Assembly (NCBI GenBank): GCA_964493505.1
Contig: CAZBNP010000001.1
Location: 62,001-126,000 of the forward strand
From: Chryseosolibacter sp964493505
Lineage (GTDB): Bacteria > Bacteroidota > Bacteroidia > Cytophagales > Cyclobacteriaceae
Length of the DNA stretch: 64,000 bases
Direction: 5' to 3'
In this document: one piece after another, positions 62,087 to 64,000 of the stretch
Position numbering within the stretch: position 1 is the first letter of the stretch
How the letters are laid out: each line of letters opens with the position of its first letter
The notes under the pieces: model-generated
What the model was told of the DNA's origin: nothing
Databases searched by the model: none
The model's input: only the letters and a program-made list of their open reading frames with translations
Made by a program: the position numbers and the translations under genes

Positions 62087-62176
62087 TTATTTCTTCTTGT
62101 GTCTGTTCTTTCTGAGGCGTTTCTTACGCTTGTGCGTAGACATCTTGTGCTTCTTTCTTTTCTTTCCGCTAGGCAT
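62087..62176 (-). CDS. AURKAIP1/COX24 (mS38-like) small basic protein
   Basis: A 29-residue, extremely basic protein (starts MPSGKKRKKHKMST, ends RKNRHKKK) encoded between rng and the TPR gene. The KMSTHKRKKRLRKNR core is the COX24/AURKAIP1 signature of the mitochondrial ribosomal protein mS38, and Bacteroidetes genomes commonly carry this short form. It is likely a ribosome component. Codons run uninterrupted from ATG at 62176 to TAA at 62087. Position beside an RNase G gene fits a role in translation or rRNA. Confidence 0.85.
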   Translation of the reverse strand: MPSGKKRKKHKMSTHKRKKRLRKNRHKKK

Positions 62177-62222
62177 AGAATGTTTTGATTAATACCCCGC
62201 GTTTTCGCGGGCCGGTGACAAT

Positions 62223-63035
62223 TTATTTTAAATCTTGCAGATACGAGTCAACGGTGGCCTGAACCGCCGGATCCATATCCATCTCTTTTACTTTTTCAAA
62301 CTGGGCTTTCGCCCTTTCCCGTTCGCCGTTGTTCATCAGCGAAAGTCCCAGCAACAACTGCCCTTGTATATGTTCGGGGTTGATCGTCAACAACTCCTCA
62401 AATCGCTCTACAGCGCGGTCGTACTGACCAGACTGAACCGACAACATACCCATATTGAAGAGGGCAAGTTCATTTTTCGGGTCTACTACCAGTACCTCCC
62501 GCAGCATCGTAATACCCTGCATCGGATTTGAGGATGTCAGGTAGGTCATTGCCATTTTCGTTTTGGCATCGAGGTTCCCTGGATCCTTATCAAGCACCTT
62601 GCCGAAGTACTCCTGGGATTTACTGGCAAACTGCCTTTGTTTTTCCGGATCGAGCGCCAGCGTGTACGCCTGATAGTAGTTTTCCGCCGCTTTCATCCAG
62701 CTTTCCGTATTTTTAAAGAACTCCGATGCTTTGCCTGCATACCAGGCCGCGCTATCAAACTGATTGGCAACCCTATACAGATTTGCCAAAGAGTCGGCAA
62801 AGATAGCATTTTTTTCATTTCCAGTGCTTTCAGCGTAATCCTTCTTTAAAGCAGCAATTGCACGGCGGGTCTCGACGGGGGTTTGTACGTGGTCGGGTAA
62901 ATTGGCGGCGATGCTGTCGGACACGGAAGCACCGGTGAGTCTCCCCTCATTCTCGATGACAACCTTGGGTAACTGAAAAATAAGCCAGATCGAGACGGCA
63001 CAGATACCAATAAGTAATAGTCGTTTCTTTATCAT
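62223..63035 (-). CDS. TPR protein with membrane anchor
   Basis: A 270-residue protein with one N-terminal transmembrane helix (about 5-20) and then five or six tetratricopeptide repeats over about 55-265 (AAWYAGKASEFFKNTESWMKAAENYYQAY and NELALFNMGMLSVQSGQYDRAVERFEELL are clear ones). TPRs bind proteins; partner unknown. The ATG at 63035 is chosen; a GTG at 63047 is in frame four codons earlier. It lies downstream of the HU gene (60-base gap), same strand. Confidence 0.82.
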   Translation of the reverse strand: MIKKRLLLIGICAVSIWLIFQLPKVVIENEGRLTGASVSDSIAANLPDHVQTPVETRRAIAALKKDYAESTGNEKNAIFADSLANLYRVANQFDSAAWYAGKASEFFKNTESWMKAAENYYQAYTLALDPEKQRQFASKSQEYFGKVLDKDPGNLDAKTKMAMTYLTSSNPMQGITMLREVLVVDPKNELALFNMGMLSVQSGQYDRAVERFEELLTINPEHIQGQLLLGLSLMNNGERERAKAQFEKVKEMDMDPAVQATVDSYLQDLK

Positions 63036-63095
63036 ATCAGGAAGCACTGTCCCACGGCACGGCTTGCCGGAAGGTCATCATTTAAAGGGACGAAG

Positions 63096-63401
63096 TTATT
63101 TTTCTGCGGTTTGCTTCACCTTATCGCTGCTCTTAATCTTATTGATAAAGATCTTCGCAGGCTTGAAGCTTGGAATGAAGTGCTCTTCGATAACAAGCGC
63201 GGTATTGCGCGAGATATTTCTGGCAATTTTTCTCTTGCGTTTTTTGTTGATAAAACTTCCAAAGCCCCGTATGTAAATGTTGTTGCCGTTAGCCATGGAG
63301 TTCTTTACCACGCTAAAAAATGCTTCAACCGATGCTGTAACGTCAGCCTTATCCACCCCGGTCTTTTCTGCGATTTCGTTTATTACATCTGCTTTAGTCA
63401 C
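63096..63401 (-). CDS. HU/IHF-family DNA-binding protein
   Basis: A 101-residue histone-like protein. TKADVINEIAEKTG at the start, and the DNA-binding arm around NIYIRGFGSFINKKRKRKIARN, with FIPSFKPAKIF at its end, are standard for HU/IHF. The C-terminal tail (NKIKSSDKVKQTAEK) is longer than in E. coli HU. It bends DNA and packs the nucleoid. The frame starts with GTG at 63401. The promoter lies 35-42 bases upstream. Confidence 0.92.
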   Translation of the reverse strand: MTKADVINEIAEKTGVDKADVTASVEAFFSVVKNSMANGNNIYIRGFGSFINKKRKRKIARNISRNTALVIEEHFIPSFKPAKIFINKIKSSDKVKQTAEK

Positions 63402-63435
63402 TTTGGTATTTTTTAGTAAGGAATCAAAGGGAGGC

Positions 63436-63443
63436 CAAATTTA
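63436..63443 (-). promoter_or_regulatory. -7 box of the HU gene promoter
   Basis: TAAATTTG on the minus strand (CAAATTTA as written) matches TAnnTTTG exactly and lies 35 bases before the HU start. A TTT stands 19 bases further upstream in place of the -33 TTTG. Confidence 0.55.
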
Positions 63444-63496
63444 GTTTGCCTTGACAGAATTAAAAATGAATATTGAAAAAATTGATTATCAAGGGG

Positions 63497-64000
63497 ATGG
63501 ACAAACGTTATTTCTCGGATAAAATCGTTAAATGGTATAAAGGAAACCAGCGGCCACTGCCCTGGCGCGAAACAACCGACCCTTACAGGATATGGCTTTC
63601 TGAAGTCATTTTACAACAAACCCGGGTCGCCCAGGGCCTTCCCTATTACCTCCGGATTACCACTGCCTTTCCTACTGTCTTCGATCTTGCCGCCGCTTCG
63701 GAACAACAGGTACTCCGCCATTGGCAGGGACTGGGCTACTATACCCGCGCCCGTAACCTTCACAAATGCGCCCAGGCTGTCGTTGATCAATACGGCGGAC
63801 AGTTCCCTTCCAAAAGCATCCAACTTGAAAAGCTACCGGGCATCGGCCATTACACCGCAGCCGCCATCGCCTCTCTGGCATTCGGCGAAAAAGTCGCGGT
63901 ACTCGATGGTAATGTCTTCCGGATCCTTTCCCGGATTTTTGGTGTCAGCACACCTATAAATGCACCGGAAGGAAAGAAAAAATTCCTGGCACTGGCCAAC
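63497..64000 (+). CDS. mutY: A/G-specific adenine glycosylase, N-terminal part
   Basis: The first 168 codons of a gene that leaves the window at the right edge with the frame still open. The sequence is that of MutY: LPWRETTDPYRIWLSEVILQQTRV with the catalytic Glu in the EVILQQT helix, LGYYTRARNL, the helix-hairpin-helix LPGIGHYTAAAI, and VLDGNVFRILSR with the catalytic Asp. The iron-sulfur cluster and the 8-oxoG-recognition domain lie beyond the edge. It removes adenine opposite 8-oxoguanine. The ATG at 63497 follows AAGGGG. It is divergent from HU; 95 bases separate the starts. Confidence 0.9.
   Translation, partial: MDKRYFSDKIVKWYKGNQRPLPWRETTDPYRIWLSEVILQQTRVAQGLPYYLRITTAFPTVFDLAAASEQQVLRHWQGLGYYTRARNLHKCAQAVVDQYGGQFPSKSIQLEKLPGIGHYTAAAIASLAFGEKVAVLDGNVFRILSRIFGVSTPINAPEGKKKFLALAN

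Noticed and set aside
63451..63456. TTGACA resembling a sigma-70 -35 box upstream of mutY
   Set aside because: Bacteroidetes promoters use TTTG/TAnnTTTG, and no matching -10 or -7 element lies at the right distance.
1..64000. tRNA, rRNA, CRISPR arrays, insertion sequences, prophage or integrase genes
   Set aside because: I looked for clover-leaf-like segments in gaps, regularly spaced repeats, and transposase or integrase motifs among the frames and saw none.

Overview
The window is chromosomal DNA from a member of the phylum Bacteroidetes, most likely a pigmented Cytophagales-type bacterium. The evidence is the gliding lipoprotein gldB, a DUF6702/HupE/M1-peptidase neighbourhood, a 29-residue COX24/mS38-like protein, promoters of the TTTG-N19-TAnnTTTG type, and a large aryl-polyene/flexirubin-type pigment cluster headed by a tyrosine ammonia-lyase of the Flavobacterium kind. 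No tRNA, rRNA, CRISPR array, insertion sequence or prophage was recognised. Coding density is high and the longest gap between genes is about 185 bases.

Layout. 1-1.3 kb: the end of an LTA4-hydrolase-like M1 aminopeptidase and a small LEA14-like lipoprotein. 1.2-7.6 kb (minus): a three-gene operon of planctomycete-type proteins (DUF1549/DUF1553 cytochrome, Tat-exported DUF1501 protein, membrane cytochrome with leucine-rich repeats), followed by one small membrane protein. 7.7-8.1 kb: a small exported protein. 8.2-32.2 kb (minus): about 24 tightly packed genes for an aryl-polyene pigment. From the 5' end these are an LLM flavoprotein, tyrosine ammonia-lyase, ketoreductase, ketosynthase, ACP, LpxL-like acyltransferase, hotdog dehydratase, ketosynthase, halogenase-like flavoprotein, ketosynthase-like fragment, ACP, ketosynthase plus chain-length-factor pair, polysaccharide deacetylase, LolA, lipoprotein, second dehydratase, GT2 and DUF2062, an MMPL/PlsC/methyltransferase fusion, CrtI-like oxidoreductase, C45 acyltransferase-like protein, AcpS and a PaaK-like acyl ligase. 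32.3-37.7 kb: a serine/threonine dehydratase, DNA polymerase I and a long-chain acyl-CoA ligase. 37.7-42.8 kb (minus): two tandem M1 peptidases and a HupE-like membrane protein. 43-50.5 kb: DUF6702, gldB, tpiA, prmA, an opposite-strand hydrolase, lysA and dsbD. 50.7-60.4 kb (plus): an M23 peptidase, a patatin/beta-barrel protein, two OmpA-family proteins and a very large AsmA-like protein, which together look like envelope biogenesis. 60.4-64 kb: RNase G, the mS38-like protein, a TPR protein, HU, and the start of mutY running off the window.

How the pigment genes should work together (inference from the family plan). The lyase makes 4-coumarate. The acyl ligase loads it onto an ACP that AcpS has pantetheinylated. 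The ketosynthases with their chain-length-factor partner, the FabG reductase and the two hotdog dehydratases extend it to a polyene. The CrtI-like and halogenase-like flavoproteins and the methyltransferase tailor it. LpxL/PlsC-type acyltransferases, LolA, the lipoprotein and MMPL move or anchor it in the outer membrane. The dialkylresorcinol genes darA/darB that define true flexirubins are not in the window, so the product could be an aryl polyene or a flexirubin whose second half is encoded elsewhere.

The most unusual points are these. An A10 tract at the end of the glycosyltransferase gene separates it by exactly one base from an in-frame fusion to DUF2062. Three enzyme classes are fused in one 1271-residue protein. 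A DNA polymerase I has lost its proofreading residues. A 19-base tandem duplication doubles a start codon.
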